A DNA stretch of 64,000 nucleotides from Stenotrophomonas sp. UBA2629 (GCA_002359895.1 DEOB01000002.1:1-64000), one strand, 5' to 3'; numbered from the stretch's first letter, positions 8,270-17,386 are shown. The notes: a model not told the origin generated them from the sequence alone. Program-made: numbers and translations.

Positions 8270-9892
8270 ATGTCGCGCACCTTGCAGTTGTTGACCTGTG
8301 TCGTTGCCGGTTTTGGGCTGCCGCTGTTGGCGGGGTGCGGCAAAGCACCGGAGCCTCCGATGCCGAAGGTGTTGCCGCAGGTGATTCTGGTGGAGGCGGA
8401 CTTGCCGCCACGTCCGATGAAACCGGAACTGCCGCCGTTGTTTGACGACATCGAGCGGCGCACGTTCCAGTTCTTCTGGGACACCACCAACGAGCAGAAC
8501 GGCCTCACGCCCGACCGCTATCCGTCGCGTCCCTTCGCCAGCATCGCCTCGGTGGGTTTTGCGTTGACGGCGTACCCGATTGGTATTGAAAACGGCTGGG
8601 TGAGCCGTGATCAGGCGGTGCAGCGCACGCTGACGACACTGCGTTTCTTCCGGGACCTGCCGAGCGGCCCCCAGCGTACCGGCAAGGGGGCATACAAAGG
8701 TTTTTACTATCACTTTCTGGATATGCAGGAAGGCCGCCGCTACGACAGCTGGGTGGAGCTTTCCAGCGTGGATACCGCGCTGTTGTTGATGGGGGTGCTG
8801 TTTGCGCAGTCGTATTACGACGGTGACGATGCACGCGAAAAAGAAATCCGGCAGATCGCCGACACCATCTACAAACGCGTGGACTGGCAGTGGCTGCAAC
8901 GCAACAAGCCGTTGGTATCGATGGGTTGGTTCCCGGAGAGTGGCTTCATCCAGCACGATTGGATGGGCTACAACGAAGCGATGATGCTGTACATCCTGGC
9001 GCTGGGCTCACCGACGCATGCGGTGGAGCCGGACGCGTGGACGGTGTGGTCGCGCACCTACGACAATGACTGGGGCGTGTACGAAGGGCAGGAATACCTC
9101 GCCTTCGGCCCGTTGTTCGGCCATCAGTACAGCCACGTCTGGATCGACTTCCGCGACATCCAGGATCCGTACATGCGCGAGCGTGGCATCGACTATTTCC
9201 TCAACAGTCGTCGCGCGACATTGGCCCACCGCGAATACGCCATCGAAAACCCGATGCAGTGGCGCGAGTACGGCGCCAATGTGTGGGGGCTGACGGCCGG
9301 TGACGGCCCGCAGAACACCACGCAGGAGTACCGCGGCGAGCAGCGTCAGTTCCGGCACTATTCAGCGCGCGGTGCGGGCCTGCGCGAGAACTTTGACGAT
9401 GGCACCATCGTGCCGTCGGCGGCGATATCGTCATTGCCGTTCGCACCGGAGGTCGTGATCCCGGCCACGGTGGAGATGCATAAGCGCTTTGGCGATTACC
9501 TGTACTCCAGCTACGGCTTTCTGGATTCGTTCAACCCCAGTTTCAACTACGACATTCCGCTCAAAACCGGTCGTCTGGTTCCCGAGCGTGGCTGGGTTGC
9601 AAGTGACTACATCGCCATCGACCAGGGCCCGATCCTCACTGGCATTGCCAACTACCGCAACGAGTTTGTGTGGGAAGTGATGAAGAAGAATCCGTATATC
9701 CGCAAGGGATTGGAACGGGCCGGTTTTACGGGTGGCTGGCTGGCGCCGGAAGACAGCTTCCAACCCTTGCAGAAGGATGAGAAAGCAGCATCCGCACGCG
9801 CAGCCGGCATTGCCGAGTCGCGCGCTGCCGCAGCCGCCGAGCAGAAAGCGGCCGCGGTTGCGCCCCCGGCTGCCAAGCCGAAGCAGCAGTGA
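8270..9892 (+). CDS. GH144-type glycoamylase-like lipoprotein (probable endo-beta-1,2-glucanase)
   Basis: A lipoprotein with signal MSRTLQLLTCVVAGFG and lipobox LLAGC, so it should be anchored in the envelope facing the periplasm. About residues 45-490 match the glycoamylase-like (Pfam PF10091) all-alpha toroid: DDIERRTFQFFWDTTN, ASVGFALTAYPIGIE, YYHFLDMQEGRR, SSVDTALLLMGVLFA and the FFGHQYSHVWIDFRDIQD-type segment (here GPLFGHQYSHVWIDFRD). Characterised members of GH144 are endo-beta-1,2-glucanases, so beta-1,2-glucan or periplasmic glucans are the expected substrate; this is inferred. The last 40 residues are an Ala/Glu/Lys-rich tail. Two in-frame ATGs exist (8252 and 8270); 8270 gives the more compact lipoprotein signal. 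Only 7 nt separate it from the ABC binding protein. Confidence 0.85.
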   Translation: MSRTLQLLTCVVAGFGLPLLAGCGKAPEPPMPKVLPQVILVEADLPPRPMKPELPPLFDDIERRTFQFFWDTTNEQNGLTPDRYPSRPFASIASVGFALTAYPIGIENGWVSRDQAVQRTLTTLRFFRDLPSGPQRTGKGAYKGFYYHFLDMQEGRRYDSWVELSSVDTALLLMGVLFAQSYYDGDDAREKEIRQIADTIYKRVDWQWLQRNKPLVSMGWFPESGFIQHDWMGYNEAMMLYILALGSPTHAVEPDAWTVWSRTYDNDWGVYEGQEYLAFGPLFGHQYSHVWIDFRDIQDPYMRERGIDYFLNSRRATLAHREYAIENPMQWREYGANVWGLTAGDGPQNTTQEYRGEQRQFRHYSARGAGLRENFDDGTIVPSAAISSLPFAPEVVIPATVEMHKRFGDYLYSSYGFLDSFNPSFNYDIPLKTGRLVPERGWVASDYIAIDQGPILTGIANYRNEFVWEVMKKNPYIRKGLERAGFTGGWLAPEDSFQPLQKDEKAASARAAGIAESRAAAAAEQKAAAVAPPAAKPKQQ

Positions 9893-9899
9893 GCCAACA

Positions 9900-11183
9900 A
9901 TGATCCGCGTCTGGGCCATCACGTTGCTGGCGCTGCTGTTGGCCGGCTGTGCGAAACCGGAAACAGCCACCACGTTGCGCTTCTGGGCGATGGGGCGTGA
10001 GGCCGAAGTGGTGGGTGAGTTGATCCGCGAGTTTGAAGCCGAAAACCCCGGCATCCGCGTCGAGATACAGAACATTCCGTGGACCGCCGCGCACGAAAAG
10101 CTGCTCACCGCCTATGCTGCCGATGGGTTGCCGGACGTCTGCCAATTGGGCAATACCTGGATTGCCGAGTTCGCCACGCTGCAGGCGCTCGCACCACTGC
10201 AGCCCTATGTGGATGCGTCAGCGGTGGTGAAGCCGTTGGATTACTTTCCGGGCATCTGGGATACCAATGTCGTTGATGGCGAGTTGGTGGGCATACCGTG
10301 GTATGTGGATACGCGCCTGCTGTTCTATCGCAAAGATCTGCTGCGCCAAGCTGGCTTTGATCACCCGCCGCGTACCTGGGCGGAGTGGGAGCAGATGAAT
10401 GCCGCACTGAAAAAGTTGATGGGGCCGCAGCGTTATCCGGTGCTGATGCCGCTCAATGAGTTTGAGCCGCAACTGTCGTTTGCCCTTCAACAGAGTGATC
10501 CGCTGCTGCGCGGGCAGGACACCCGCGGCAATTTCCGCAGCCCCGGTTTTCGACGCACGTTGAAGTTCTACGACAACATGTTCCAGCAGGGCTGGGCGCC
10601 AAAGATGTCCGAGACGCAGATATCCAACGTCTGGGACGAATTTTTCAAAGGCTTCACCGCGTTCTATCTCTCTGGTCCATGGAACATTCGCGAATTCCGC
10701 CAGCGGCAGCCGCCGGGCCTGGAAGGGGAATGGGGGACTACCGCGCTGCCGGGCCCAGATGGCCCGGGCGCTGGTATCGCAGGCGGTACGAGCCTGGTGG
10801 TGATGCGCGCATCGCAGAAGAAGGAGGCTGCCTGGAAGTTGATCGAGTTCCTGTCGCGGCCGGCGATTCAACAGCGCTTCTACACCATCATCGGAGACCT
10901 GCCGCCACGCCGCAGTGCATGGCAGTCGCCGGAACTGACGCGCGATCCGCTGACCGCTGCGTTCGCCGATCAGCTGGAGCGCGTGAAGCCCACACCCAAG
11001 GTGCTGGAGTGGGAGCGCATCGCGCAACAGATGCGCGTGGTCACCGAGCAGGTGGTGCGCGGCGGACTGCCGCAGGACAAGGCGGTCGAACAGTTGGACC
11101 AGCAGGTGGATGACATCCTCGCAAAGCGACGCTGGCTGAGTGAGCAGCGTGTCGATGCAACGGCGGAGGAGGGCGTGCAATGA
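9900..11183 (+). CDS. Sugar ABC transporter substrate-binding lipoprotein
   Basis: A 427-residue family-1 extracellular solute-binding protein with a short lipoprotein signal (lipobox LLAGC near residue 20). The typical start TTLRFWAMGREAEVVGELIREFEAENPGI is followed by GLPDVCQLGNTWIAEF and WYVDTRLLFYRKDLLRQAGFD, all hallmarks of the maltose/multiple-sugar (CUT1) binding proteins. It captures oligosaccharide in the periplasm and hands it to the two permeases that follow. ATG at 9900 comes 7 nt after the hydrolase stop. The stop overlaps the next start (ATGA, 11180-11183), so the importer genes are translationally coupled. A beta-1,2-gluco-oligosaccharide is the inferred ligand. Confidence 0.92.
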   Translation: MIRVWAITLLALLLAGCAKPETATTLRFWAMGREAEVVGELIREFEAENPGIRVEIQNIPWTAAHEKLLTAYAADGLPDVCQLGNTWIAEFATLQALAPLQPYVDASAVVKPLDYFPGIWDTNVVDGELVGIPWYVDTRLLFYRKDLLRQAGFDHPPRTWAEWEQMNAALKKLMGPQRYPVLMPLNEFEPQLSFALQQSDPLLRGQDTRGNFRSPGFRRTLKFYDNMFQQGWAPKMSETQISNVWDEFFKGFTAFYLSGPWNIREFRQRQPPGLEGEWGTTALPGPDGPGAGIAGGTSLVVMRASQKKEAAWKLIEFLSRPAIQQRFYTIIGDLPPRRSAWQSPELTRDPLTAAFADQLERVKPTPKVLEWERIAQQMRVVTEQVVRGGLPQDKAVEQLDQQVDDILAKRRWLSEQRVDATAEEGVQ

Positions 11184-12061
11184 AACAGCGCTCACTCGCC
11201 GGTTGGCTGTTTGCCGCACCGGCGCTGATTGTCATTGGTGTTTTTTTTGTTTTGCCGGTGTTGTCGGCGTTGGCATTGAGCCTGACCGACTTCGACCTGT
11301 ACGCGTTGGCCGACCCGCACAATCTACGTTTTGCCGGGTTGGGGAACTACATCGACCTTCTGCAGACACCGATGTTCTGGAAGGCATTGGGCAACACCGC
11401 CTACTTTGTGGTGGTGGGTGTGCCGCTTTCGATCGGTCTGTCATTGGGTGCAGCCATGCTGCTCAACGCGCCGGCCGCACGTTTCAAAGCGTTGTTCCGC
11501 ACGGCGTTGTTCGCACCGGTGGTCACCACGTTGGTGGCGGTGGCGGTGATCTGGCGCTATCTGTTCCACACGCGCTACGGCCTGGTGAACTGGGGCCTGG
11601 GCCACATCGGCATCAATCCGGTGGATTGGTTGGGTGATCCGAACTGGGCCATGCCGACCATCATTGGTTTTGCGGTGTGGAAGAACTTTGGCTACAACAT
11701 GGTCATATTTTTGGCCGGTTTGCAGGCCATTCCAAAAGATCTGTACGAGGCCGCACGTATCGACGGCGCCTCGCGCTGGCAGCAGTTCCTGCACATCACC
11801 TTGCCGATGCTGGGCCCGGTGTTGCTGGTGGTCGGCGTGATTACCGTTTCTGGCTACTTCCAGTTGTTTGCCGAGCCCTATGTGATGACCCGTGGCGACC
11901 CGCTGCAGAGCACGGTGAGCGTGCTGTATTTCATGTTCGAGGAGGGCTTCAAGTGGTGGAACCTCGGACGCGGTTCGGCAGTGGCGTTCCTGTTGTTCCT
12001 GATCATCCTGGCGGTGACCACGCTGATGCTGCGTTTCGGCAAGCGTAAGGAGCTGGTATGA
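11180..12061 (+). CDS. Sugar ABC transporter permease (MalF/UgpA-like)
   Basis: A 293-residue inner-membrane permease of the CUT1 sugar importers with six predicted membrane segments, beginning LAGWLFAAPALIVIGVFFVL. The EAA loop that contacts the ATPase is present as EAARIDGASRWQQFLHITLP (about residues 190-210). It pairs with the next permease to form the heterodimeric channel. It overlaps both neighbours by 4 nt (ATGA). No ATPase is encoded in this operon. The nearest candidate is the MsmK/UgpC-like gene at 23617. Confidence 0.93.
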   Translation: MKQRSLAGWLFAAPALIVIGVFFVLPVLSALALSLTDFDLYALADPHNLRFAGLGNYIDLLQTPMFWKALGNTAYFVVVGVPLSIGLSLGAAMLLNAPAARFKALFRTALFAPVVTTLVAVAVIWRYLFHTRYGLVNWGLGHIGINPVDWLGDPNWAMPTIIGFAVWKNFGYNMVIFLAGLQAIPKDLYEAARIDGASRWQQFLHITLPMLGPVLLVVGVITVSGYFQLFAEPYVMTRGDPLQSTVSVLYFMFEEGFKWWNLGRGSAVAFLLFLIILAVTTLMLRFGKRKELV

Positions 12062-12894
12062 GCCGGGAGATCGGGCAGTCGCGCTGGCATGCGTGGTGGG
12101 TCAATGGCGGCTTGGCGGTGTTGGCCGCCGTGAGTTTGGCGCCGTTGTTGTGGATGGTGTCGGTGTCGTTCATGCCCAGCGGGCAGGCCTCGCAGTTCCC
12201 GCCGCCATTGCTGCCGGCGCACACCACCTTGGCCAACTATCAGGCTTTGTTCGCACGCACCGGCATGGGCGCCAATTTCCTCAACAGCTTGCTGGTGTCG
12301 GCAGGCATCACCTTGGGTTCGCTGTTGTTCAACACGCTGGCCGGCTATGCGTTTGCCAAGCTGCGCTTTGCCGGGCGTGAGCGCATCTTCCAGATGCTGT
12401 TGGCGGCGTTGGTGATTCCCGCACAGGTGGCAATGCTTCCGCTGTTTCTGTTGATGAAGCAGATGGGCCTGGTCAACACCTTTGGCGGCGTGGTGATACC
12501 TGCGCTGGCCAGTGTTTTCGGTATCTTTCTGGTGCGGCAGTACGCGCGCTCCATTCCGGATGAGCTGCTGGAGGCTGCGCGTATTGATGGTGCAAGTGAG
12601 GCGCGCATCTTCTTCCAGATTGTGTTGCCCATGCTCAAGCCGGTGCTGGTGACGCTGGCCATCTTCACCTTCATGGGGGCGTGGAACGACTTCATGTGGC
12701 CGCTGATCGTGCTCACCGACCAGGAGCACTACACCCTGCCGGTGGCACTGGCCAGCCTGTCGCGCGAGCACATCATGGATGTGGAATTGATGATGGCCGG
12801 CGCGGTGGTCACGGTGCTGCCGGTACTTTTGCTGTTTCTGTTGCTGCAGCGTTACTACATCCAAGGGTTGCTGCTGGGTAGCGTCAAAGGGTGA
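12058..12894 (+). CDS. Sugar ABC transporter permease (MalG/UgpE-like)
   Basis: A 278-residue CUT1 permease, partner of the preceding gene. It has six hydrophobic segments, with the EAA loop EAARIDGASEARIFFQIVLP at about residues 177-196 and the C-terminal RYYIQGLLLGSVKG typical of MalG-like permeases. It starts in an ATGA overlap with the first permease. A 112-nt gap follows before the large secreted glycosidase-like gene. Confidence 0.93.
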   Translation: MSREIGQSRWHAWWVNGGLAVLAAVSLAPLLWMVSVSFMPSGQASQFPPPLLPAHTTLANYQALFARTGMGANFLNSLLVSAGITLGSLLFNTLAGYAFAKLRFAGRERIFQMLLAALVIPAQVAMLPLFLLMKQMGLVNTFGGVVIPALASVFGIFLVRQYARSIPDELLEAARIDGASEARIFFQIVLPMLKPVLVTLAIFTFMGAWNDFMWPLIVLTDQEHYTLPVALASLSREHIMDVELMMAGAVVTVLPVLLLFLLLQRYYIQGLLLGSVKG

Positions 12895-13006
12895 ATGGGC
12901 GGGCAGCTGCAGCACGCTGCTGTTTGCCGATGAAACAACTGTCACGCAGGGGGTGGTTCTCTGCGAAAATCTCGCCCGGTTCTGGGCATGTAGTGAGATG
13001 CTGGTG

Positions 13007-16000
13007 ATGAGCAAGCGCGCGGTCGGTCTGCTGTTTTTCATACTGCTGGGCATGAGCTTGCCGGCGGCGGCTGCGGTGCTGGCAAAGTTTGACGATGTCA
13101 ACGCCTGGCAGCTGATTACCTCGCCGCAGGTGAGTGGCTCGCTGCGGCCGGTGAGCGGCAATACCGGCCGCGCGTTGTGCCTGGATTACGACTTCCATGA
13201 GGTGTCCGGCTACGCAGGCATTCGCCGCGAAGTGGATGTCACGTGGCCGGAGAACTACCAGGTCTCGTTCGAGCTGCGCGGGGATTCGCCGGCCAATGAT
13301 CTGCAGTTCAAGCTCATCGACGCCAGTGGCGACAACGTGTGGTGGGTGAATCGCACCGGTTATGCGTTCCCCAAGCGTTGGACGCGTGTGGACTACCGCA
13401 AGCGTCATATCGAAAAGGCCTGGGGGTCGGGAACCGACAAAACCCTGCGTCGCAGCGCCGCTGTTGAATTCACCATCTACAGCAAGGTGGGCGGTCGCGG
13501 CACGGTGTGCTTTGATCAGCTCACGCTACAGCCGCTGCCGAAGGAAGACACCTCTGCACTAACCACCAGTGTCATCGCCGACACCGCCACCGCGTTGCAG
13601 CAGCGCATTGCCGACGGCAAGCCGGACACCCTGTGGATCAGCGGCGGCGTGAAGCAGCAGACCGTCAGTCTGGATCTGGGCAAGGTGCGTGAGTTTGGTG
13701 GCGCGGTGATGCAGTGGGTGCCGGGACTGGAGGCCTCACGCTATGTGGTGCGTGCATCAAGTGACGGGCGCGATTGGCGCGAGTTGCGCGAGGTGACCAC
13801 CGGCGGTGGTGGGCGTGATTGGCTGGCGCTGCCAGAGACCGAGGCGCGCTATCTGCGGTTCGATCTGCAGGATGGGCCAAGTTGGCGGTACGGCATTCGC
13901 GATATCAGCCTCAAGCCGCTTTCATTCGCCAACACACCCAACGATTTCATCCGTTCGGTCGGCAATGACCTGCCGCGCGGCTCGCTGCCGCGTGGCTTCA
14001 GTGGCGAGCAGCCGTATTGGACCCTGCTGGGTCTGGATGGTGGCCGCGAGCAGGCATTGATGGGCGAAGACGGCGCGCTGGAGGCGGCCAAGTCCGGCTT
14101 CAGCATCGAGCCGTTTGTGGTGTTGGATGGCAAGGTGCTGGGTTGGGCAGACGTCAGTGCCAAACAGTCGTTGCAGGATGGCTATCTACCGGTGCCGACG
14201 GTGGATTGGACGCATGATCACTTCGGCCTACGCGTTACCGGCTTTGTCCAAGGGCGGCCAGATCAGGCGCAATTGGTGGCGCGTTACCGCCTGAGCAATA
14301 CCGACAAGGTTGCGCACGAGTACAAACTGGCATTGGCGGTGCGGCCGTTCCAGGTCAATCCACCCAGCCAGTTCCTCAACACCGTGGGCGGCGTCAGCCG
14401 TATCGAACGGCTGGCCGTGCAGGACGGGCGGGTATCGGTGAATGGCATGCCGCGTGCCTATGCCGTGACCAAGCCTGACGCTGCATTTGCCAGCACCTTC
14501 GACGGAAAGTTGGACGTCACCCATCTGGCCAACAAGACCTTGCCCGGTACACATGAGGTGAGCGACCCCACCGGATTGGCGTCCGGCGCGTTGGTCTACA
14601 CCATCAAGCTGGAGCCAGGGAAGAGCAGGGAAGTAGCGCTGGTGTTGCCGCAGACCGGTGAATGGCGCATGCCGGCTGCATTCGATGCAGACAAAGCCCA
14701 GCAGCAGGTGGCTGCGATGTGGCGGCAGAAGCTGGGCCAGGTGCAACTGCAGCTGCCCGATACAGGCAAGCCGCTTGCTGACACACTGCGTACCGCGTTG
14801 GCGCACATGCTGATCTCACGTGTTGGCCCCAGCCTGCAGCCGGGCACCCGCTCGTATGCCCGCAGCTGGATACGCGATGGCGCGATGATCTCCGAAGGTC
14901 TGCTGCGGATGGGACGCGATGACGCCGTGCGCCAGTATGTGGATTGGTATGCGCCGTATCAATTTGAAAGCGGCATGGTGCCGTGCTGTGTGGATGCGCG
15001 TGGCAGCGACCCGGTGCCGGAGAACGACAGCCACGGTGAGTTGATCTACACCATTGCCGAGTATTGGCGCCACACCGGCGATCTCGCGTTCCTGCAGCGC
15101 ATGTGGCCGCATGTGCAGGGCGCGTGGAAGTACATGGAGACGCTGCGTTTGAGTGAGCGCACCGAAGAGAACCGCGCGCGTAATCCCGGCTTCTACGGCA
15201 TGATGCCGGCTTCGATCAGCCACGAAGGTTACTCGGCCAAGCCGGTGCATTCGTATTGGGACGACTTCTGGGCACTACGCGGCTACAAAGACGCCGTCGA
15301 TATCGCTGCCGCTCTGGGCATGGAAGCAGAAGCGTTGGCGATGGCCGCGTCGCGCGACGAATTCCGCCAGGATCTGAACGACTCGATTCTGACGACCATG
15401 CACGCGCACAAGATTGATTTCATCCCTGGCTCGGTGGAGCTGGGTGATTTCGATGCCACGTCAACCACCATCGCACTGGCGCCGGGTGGCGAACAGGGGC
15501 GCTTGCCGCAACCGGCTTTGGACAACACGTTTGAGCGCTACTGGACGCACTTTGTAGACCGCCGTGACGGCAAGCGGGAATGGAAGGATTACACGCCCTA
15601 TGAATGGCGCAACGTTGCCGCATTCGTGCGCCTTGGGTGGCGTGCGCGCGCTACCGAGGCCAGCGAGTACTTCTTTAAAGACCGCGCGCCACAAGGCTGG
15701 AACCAGTGGGCTGAAGTAGTGTCCTCAACGCCGCGCAAGCCGTTCTTCGTCGGCGACCTGCCGCATGCCTGGGTGGCCTCGGACTTCGTCCGTTCCGCAT
15801 TGGACATGTTTGCTTACGAGCGCGAGGTGGACAGCGCTATCGTGCTTGCGGCCGGTGTGCCAGCGGCATGGCTCACAGGCAAGGGCATCGCCATCGACGG
15901 TCTCCACACCGCGCACGGCACGGTGAAGTACAGCCTTGTACGCAGTGACAAACAACTCACTTTGCAGGTGCCGGAAGGTCTGCAGCTGCAGGCGGGCGGG

Positions 16001-16162
16001 CTGGTGTTGCCGTGGCCCTACGAAGGCGAGCCGGGGGCGGCGACGGTCAACGGCGAGCCGGTCGAATGGATGGCAAAAGAGCTGCGTATTAGCACATTGC
16101 CAGCCAAGGTTGAGATTGAAATTCCTGCTGAACTGCGGCGTAGCGAGCGTGGCCGACGTTGA
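13007..16162 (+). CDS. Large secreted six-hairpin glycosidase-like protein with carbohydrate-binding domains
   Basis: A 1051-residue secreted protein. A signal peptide (about 1-23, MSLPAAAA) precedes a jelly-roll carbohydrate-binding-like domain (about 24-180). A discoidin/F5-8-type domain follows (about 185-310, TVSLDLGKVREFGGAVMQW ... RYLRFDL), then a beta-sandwich (about 330-560). The (alpha/alpha)6 toroid (about 575-930) carries SYARSWIRDGAMISEGLLR (Trp621-Asp624 region), NDSHGELIYTIAEYWRHTGD and DFDATSTTIAL. A C-terminal beta domain ends the chain. The architecture resembles beta-sandwich/toroid hydrolases and phosphorylases of the GH15/GH65/GH94 type, but I cannot place it in a numbered family. 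A role in trimming glucan oligomers in the periplasm is inferred from context. Starts at 12998 or the upstream GTG at 12953 are possible; 13007 gives a clean signal peptide. Confidence 0.78.
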   Translation: MSKRAVGLLFFILLGMSLPAAAAVLAKFDDVNAWQLITSPQVSGSLRPVSGNTGRALCLDYDFHEVSGYAGIRREVDVTWPENYQVSFELRGDSPANDLQFKLIDASGDNVWWVNRTGYAFPKRWTRVDYRKRHIEKAWGSGTDKTLRRSAAVEFTIYSKVGGRGTVCFDQLTLQPLPKEDTSALTTSVIADTATALQQRIADGKPDTLWISGGVKQQTVSLDLGKVREFGGAVMQWVPGLEASRYVVRASSDGRDWRELREVTTGGGGRDWLALPETEARYLRFDLQDGPSWRYGIRDISLKPLSFANTPNDFIRSVGNDLPRGSLPRGFSGEQPYWTLLGLDGGREQALMGEDGALEAAKSGFSIEPFVVLDGKVLGWADVSAKQSLQDGYLPVPTVDWTHDHFGLRVTGFVQGRPDQAQLVARYRLSNTDKVAHEYKLALAVRPFQVNPPSQFLNTVGGVSRIERLAVQDGRVSVNGMPRAYAVTKPDAAFASTFDGKLDVTHLANKTLPGTHEVSDPTGLASGALVYTIKLEPGKSREVALVLPQTGEWRMPAAFDADKAQQQVAAMWRQKLGQVQLQLPDTGKPLADTLRTALAHMLISRVGPSLQPGTRSYARSWIRDGAMISEGLLRMGRDDAVRQYVDWYAPYQFESGMVPCCVDARGSDPVPENDSHGELIYTIAEYWRHTGDLAFLQRMWPHVQGAWKYMETLRLSERTEENRARNPGFYGMMPASISHEGYSAKPVHSYWDDFWALRGYKDAVDIAAALGMEAEALAMAASRDEFRQDLNDSILTTMHAHKIDFIPGSVELGDFDATSTTIALAPGGEQGRLPQPALDNTFERYWTHFVDRRDGKREWKDYTPYEWRNVAAFVRLGWRARATEASEYFFKDRAPQGWNQWAEVVSSTPRKPFFVGDLPHAWVASDFVRSALDMFAYEREVDSAIVLAAGVPAAWLTGKGIAIDGLHTAHGTVKYSLVRSDKQLTLQVPEGLQLQAGGLVLPWPYEGEPGAATVNGEPVEWMAKELRISTLPAKVEIEIPAELRRSERGRR

Positions 16163-16264
16163 TCAGCAGGCATGCGGCGGCATTCGGCATGGTGAAAATG
16201 TCGGTCGTTTGATGTCGAGATTGCACACGCTCGTTCGTCGAAGTAACAAAAAGAGGAGCCATGC

Positions 16265-16711
16265 ATGACGCCGACAATCTTTCACTCCGAGCATCACCGC
16301 CGTCTGAACGTCCTGGCAGGGGCATGGCGGACAACCATCACCCAGCTGACCGCTGATGGCAGCGAAAGCGATCGGACCACCGCGTCTGATGTCTACTCAT
16401 GGATGCCCAGTGGCCAGTTTCTGGTGCACGAGGTGGATGCCATAATGGGCGGGCAGCGTGTGCAGTCCACCGAAATCATCGGCGTAGACACGGCAGCCGG
16501 CGGCTTCTTCAGTCGCAGCTACGATCCTGACGGCAGCACACACGACTTTACCTCGATGATCGACGGCATCAACTACACCATCAACGGCAAGGCCCAGCGG
16601 TTCGCGGGACACTTCAGTGAAGATGGCCAGTCGCTGAAAGGCGAATGGGAGCAGCTCGTCGGCGACGAATGGACGCCCTTCGTCCGCATCGAGCTTGCAA
16701 AGTGTTCCTGA
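16265..16711 (+). CDS. Conserved hypothetical protein (DUF1579-like)
   Basis: A 148-residue cytoplasmic protein without signal peptide or membrane segment. It begins TIFHSEHHRRLNVLAGAWRTTITQL and has a repeated strand pattern (VYSWMPSGQFLVHEVDA, TEIIGVDTAAGGFFSRSYD, SLKGEWEQL), like DUF1579 and related lipocalin-like small proteins. The function is unknown. The start is firm: AGAGGAG at about 16251-16257 lies 7 nt before ATG 16265. It stands alone, 102 nt after the glucan locus and before a gene remnant. Confidence 0.72.
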   Translation: MTPTIFHSEHHRRLNVLAGAWRTTITQLTADGSESDRTTASDVYSWMPSGQFLVHEVDAIMGGQRVQSTEIIGVDTAAGGFFSRSYDPDGSTHDFTSMIDGINYTINGKAQRFAGHFSEDGQSLKGEWEQLVGDEWTPFVRIELAKCS

Positions 16712-16808
16712 TATTCAAGGCACGTTTGTCTGCGGATCATGGCGATTGACAAAGCTTCCGCTGCGTCGGAATCTGCGTCGCCATGCGCCGTAACGGCGCT
16801 CCAACGGG

Positions 16809-17123
16809 ATGTCGGATGATTCAGGGGAAGTGGGGCGGCGCATTTTTACCGGCACGGTGCTGGCCGGAGCGCTGCTTGCCTTCGAGAGTGATTACGGCGC
16901 CGCGATGGAAGAGCCGTCGCCGCAACGCTATGGGCGGCAGTACGTCACTACCTGGGAGACCCGCAACCTGCGCATGGCCGCGAACATTCGTGATCTGATG
17001 GGCCCAACGCCGGGGATGCGCACGCTGGTGCTGGTGAGCGCATCGCACAAGGCGTATCTGGACGGGTATCTTGCGCAGATGCACGACGTGCACATCGTTG
17101 ACGTTCAACCGTTGCTGAAGTGA
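16809..17123 (+). pseudogene. C-terminal remnant of a DUF5694-type protein
   Basis: A 104-codon open frame whose last 60 residues (YVTTWETRNLRMAANIRDLM, LVLVSASHKAYLDGYLAQM, DVHIVDVQPLL) look like the C-terminal end of DUF5694 proteins, which are normally well over 200 residues. The N-terminal part does not look like a start region, there is no ribosome-binding site, and the expected upstream domain is missing from 16712-16808. I read it as a decayed gene or deletion scar. It could instead be a short expressed protein. Confidence 0.5.
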
Positions 17124-17276
17124 TTGTTTGAAAGCCGGGGGCAGGGCAACAGCCTTCCTCCGCGCTTTCCCGTGCAGGCATTGTCACGTATCCAGTTGAT
17201 CGGAGAATGTTCTCTTCGTGGTTCTGCTGATACTCCTATTGCTCACGCAGACGACGGGGCTTCGTCGACTCACTCT

Positions 17277-17286
17277 CCCCCCCCCC
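17277..17286. repeat. Homopolymer C10 tract
   Basis: Ten consecutive C residues in the gap between the gene remnant and the eda terminator. Runs this long are prone to slippage and to sequencing error. It is intergenic, so no reading frame is switched by it. Confidence 0.8.
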
Positions 17287-17292
17287 AGAAAG

Positions 17293-17339
17293 CAAACAAA
17301 ATAAAACAAAAACTGCGCCTCAAACATCGAGGCGCAGTT
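17293..17339 (-). terminator. Intrinsic terminator of eda operon
   Basis: An 11-bp stem, AACTGCGCCTC (17311-17321) with GAGGCGCAGTT (17329-17339), and a 7-nt loop. On the minus strand it is followed by a T-rich tract (complement of 17293-17310: TTTGTTTTATTTTGTTTG). It sits 48 nt beyond the eda stop, a textbook rho-independent terminator for the Entner-Doudoroff operon. Confidence 0.88.
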
Positions 17340-17386
17340 CAGTAGGTGACGTAGCGAGAGGGATGCCTTCCGCCGTCCTGTAAAAC

